A stretch of DNA of 7,383 bases from an uncultured Verrucomicrobiota bacterium (lineage in GTDB: Bacteria; Verrucomicrobiota; Kiritimatiellia; RFP12; UBA1067), in assembly GCA_945613785.1 (NCBI GenBank), contig CALZAJ010000078.1, positions 1 through 7,383 of the forward strand, given 5' to 3'. How positions within the stretch are numbered: position 1 is the first letter of the stretch; every line of letters starts with the position of its first letter. A model generated the notes under the pieces. That model made no database searches. It was not told the DNA's origin and was given only the letters and a program-made list of their open reading frames with translations. Position numbers and translations under genes: made by a program. Of the stretch, positions 5,689-7,383 are shown one piece after another.

Positions 5689-6351
5689 TCAGTGTTCGCC
5701 GTCTGCGGCAAAATCGACTTGCTCGTCACTGCTCGAGGACTTGAAATCGTAGAAGCGGTTACGGCCTTCGCAACCGGTCACGCCGGCGTAGAACGACGCG
5801 GGGATTTCGGGGTTCTCATAACCGAACTTAACGGATCCGCATTCGATGGTCATGCGCCGGTAGAAGCGTCCCGCCTGGACCTTGACCTTGAGCTCGTAGT
5901 TACGCTTCGCCTCGAACGGCGCGCGCACATAGGCCGCGAGATACCAGCTGAGCTTGCCGTCCTTCCAGTAGTAGTGCCAGACGTTGATGCCCTCGTTGTA
6001 GAGGACGACCTCGATGTGCTTCTTGAATGCGGGACGGCCCTGGTCGTCCGCATCGAGTTCGGGCGTGATCACGATGAGCGGTGCCATCAGATGGTCGAAG
6101 CTCATCGTCGAGGAGACCTCAATCGTGCTGCCTTCAAGACGCTTCGGATGGACGATGCTCGCGTAGACCTCGGTGACGTGGTTCGCATAGAGGTCCTCGT
6201 CGCTCACCCCTTCCGGACACGGATTCTCAATGTGGTCGTCCTTCTGGACGAACGCATGCGCGTAGTCGAAACGAAGGGACTTGAAGACAATCCACTCGGA
6301 CGGATCCCACTTGCCGCGGGAAAAGTCCACCGACACTTCAGCATTCTGCAT
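5689..6351 (-). CDS. Hypothetical protein, probably beta-sandwich, co-transcribed with sugar porter
   Basis: A 220-residue protein I cannot assign to a family. It has no signal peptide and no membrane helix, so it should be cytoplasmic. The sequence is rich in aromatic residues and alternating strand-like segments (for example IEVVLYNEGINVWHYYW at about 113-129, LSWYLAAYVRAPF at 134-146 and YELKVKVQAG at 152-161). This suggests a beta-sandwich or jelly-roll fold such as carbohydrate-binding or concanavalin-like proteins. That fold is a guess from the strand pattern. The tail (205-220) is Ser- and acid-rich and probably disordered. The start at 6351 follows CAGGAG by 7 bases and lies 17 bp after the sugar porter stop, so translation and transcription are likely coupled. 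Next to a sugar porter and a GH109-like enzyme, a role in sugar binding or modification is plausible but unproven. Confidence 0.8.
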   Translation of the reverse strand: MQNAEVSVDFSRGKWDPSEWIVFKSLRFDYAHAFVQKDDHIENPCPEGVSDEDLYANHVTEVYASIVHPKRLEGSTIEVSSTMSFDHLMAPLIVITPELDADDQGRPAFKKHIEVVLYNEGINVWHYYWKDGKLSWYLAAYVRAPFEAKRNYELKVKVQAGRFYRRMTIECGSVKFGYENPEIPASFYAGVTGCEGRNRFYDFKSSSSDEQVDFAADGEH

Positions 6352-6368
6352 GGTTGAGCTCCTGACGA

Positions 6369-7383
6369 TCAGCGCTTCTCGAAGAACGTCTCGATCTCCT
6401 CGAGCGTCTTGCCCTTGGTCTCGGGCAGGAAGAAGGTCACCGTGATGAAATAGATGACGGTCGAGCACGCGAAGCCGATCATGACCGGCGCATAGCCGAA
6501 CTTCTCGACGAGCGCCAGCATCCGATCGGCGATGAAATAGGCGACCATCATGTTGATGAACATCGCAATGGCCATCGCATTGGCGCGGATGCGATTGGGC
6601 ATCAGCTCGGACAGCGCCAGCCAGACGACGACACCCGGACCGATCGAGAACGCCGAGATGTAAGCCAACAGCGCACCGACGACGAGCCAGCCCGCCAGCG
6701 GACCCTTCTCGAGAAGTCCCGCATTGATGGCGAGAAACACCCCAGCCGCCGCGAGATGCGAAAGGATGATGCCGGCCGTGCCGAGAATGAGCAGGAACTT
6801 GCGGCCCTTCTTGTCCACGAACGCGCAGGCGACGACCGTCATCACCAGCATGAGGCCGGTGAAGATCATGAAGCCGACGTTCGCCGCGGCATTGGAGAGG
6901 CCCGCGTCCTGGAACATCTTGAGCGCGTAGTACTGCATCGAATTGATGCCCGTCGCCTGATTGCACGCGAGGATCACGACCGCGAGCACGAACGGATAGA
7001 TGTACTTGTGACGGAAGAGCGAGTCCTTGGGCTGCAGGCCCGGGGCCGAGGGTCGGTCGGTGACATCATCCGTCTTTTCAACCGTCTTCCGGTTCTTCTT
7101 GGCCAGCCAGACGGGCGACTCCTCGAGCCCGAGCGCACCGACGAAGAAGAGGACGGCCGGTGCCGCGCTGGACCAGAAGATCGTCTTCCAGGCGACGGTC
7201 TTCGCCGCGGCGCTGACCGTCGCGGAGTCAGCCGGCCCCACGAACTTCACGACGGCGAGGCCGACCAGCGAGCAGAAGAGGATGCCTGCGACGTCCATGA
7301 ACTGGAACACGCCAGCGCCCTTGCCGCGGTCGGCGGCCGGCAGCGCTTCGGCGAGATACATGGGGACGATCACGCCCAGCACG
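6369..7383 (-). CDS. MFS sugar porter family transporter, N-terminus beyond right edge
   Basis: Inner-membrane sugar transporter, probably a proton symporter of the sugar porter family (related to XylE and GLUT). 337 residues lie in the window. The first transmembrane helices, roughly 100-130 residues, lie outside it, so the true start is not visible and the GTG at 7382 is internal. Family signatures in order, counted from the window edge: PMYLAEALPAADRG at 7-20 (the E-x6-R motif), EESPVWL at 87-93, NQATGINSMQYY at 141-152, DKKGRK at 190-195, VVWLALSELMPNRIRANA at 252-269 and PETKGKTLEEIE at 320-331. The usual QQ of the QQxTGIN motif is NQ here, which changes one sugar-contacting position seen in XylE, while the Asn of GIN (147) and Trp254 are kept. 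The central cytoplasmic loop (about 94-125) is charged. It leads the operon with the unknown 220-residue protein. The exact sugar cannot be told. Confidence 0.9.
   Translation of the reverse strand, partial: VLGVIVPMYLAEALPAADRGKGAGVFQFMDVAGILFCSLVGLAVVKFVGPADSATVSAAAKTVAWKTIFWSSAAPAVLFFVGALGLEESPVWLAKKNRKTVEKTDDVTDRPSAPGLQPKDSLFRHKYIYPFVLAVVILACNQATGINSMQYYALKMFQDAGLSNAAANVGFMIFTGLMLVMTVVACAFVDKKGRKFLLILGTAGIILSHLAAAGVFLAINAGLLEKGPLAGWLVVGALLAYISAFSIGPGVVVWLALSELMPNRIRANAMAIAMFINMMVAYFIADRMLALVEKFGYAPVMIGFACSTVIYFITVTFFLPETKGKTLEEIETFFEKR

Noticed and set aside
5689..6966. A single 425-codon minus-strand frame covering the unknown protein and part of the transporter
   Set aside because: Its first half is an out-of-frame reading of the sugar porter. 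The real gene begins at the ATG at 6351 with its own Shine-Dalgarno.

Overview
This 7,383-bp, GC-rich window is densely coding, and every gene I can support lies on the minus strand, so it reads from right (7383) to left (1). No rRNA, tRNA, CRISPR array, transposase or phage gene was seen. The gene content is a GspL/GspM/GspD-type secretion or pilus module, a Tat-targeted Gfo/Idh/MocA (GH109-like) lipoprotein and an MFS sugar porter. This suggests a Gram-negative glycan-using bacterium, perhaps of the PVC superphylum (Kiritimatiellota or Lentisphaerota). That placement is an inference from gene style, not from a marker gene.

Right block (7383-5689): a sugar porter of the major facilitator superfamily, cut by the window edge so that its first transmembrane helices are missing. 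It is followed 17 bp later by a 220-residue protein I do not recognise, which looks soluble and beta-rich. The tight spacing and good Shine-Dalgarno make these two an operon.

Middle block (5688-4073): a 158-bp AT-rich intergenic region holding a perfect 10-bp-arm palindrome, then a 485-residue Gfo/Idh/MocA oxidoreductase with a twin-arginine signal and a lipobox. Its motifs resemble glycoside hydrolase family 109, an NAD-dependent glycosidase family. Together with the sugar porter this suggests a small carbohydrate-utilisation unit: degradation or modification outside the cytoplasm, then sugar import.

Junction (4072-3809): 264 bp without an intact gene. It holds what looks like gene debris (a 33-codon 3' end without a start, then a signal-peptide-like stretch without a start codon). 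A strong intrinsic terminator follows, whose T-tract runs straight into an extended -10 promoter for the next operon. That promoter would yield a nearly leaderless mRNA.

Left block (3808-1): three tightly packed genes, gspL-like (actin-like plus PilN-like domains), gspM/PilO-like, and a gspD/PilQ-type secretin that runs off the left edge. The order L-M-D matches the type IV pilus order pilM-N-O-(P)-Q with M and N fused and no PilP/GspC gene. It does not match the classical gspC-to-M order. The three products would form the inner-membrane assembly platform and outer-membrane channel of a type II secretion-like or type IV pilus-like machine.
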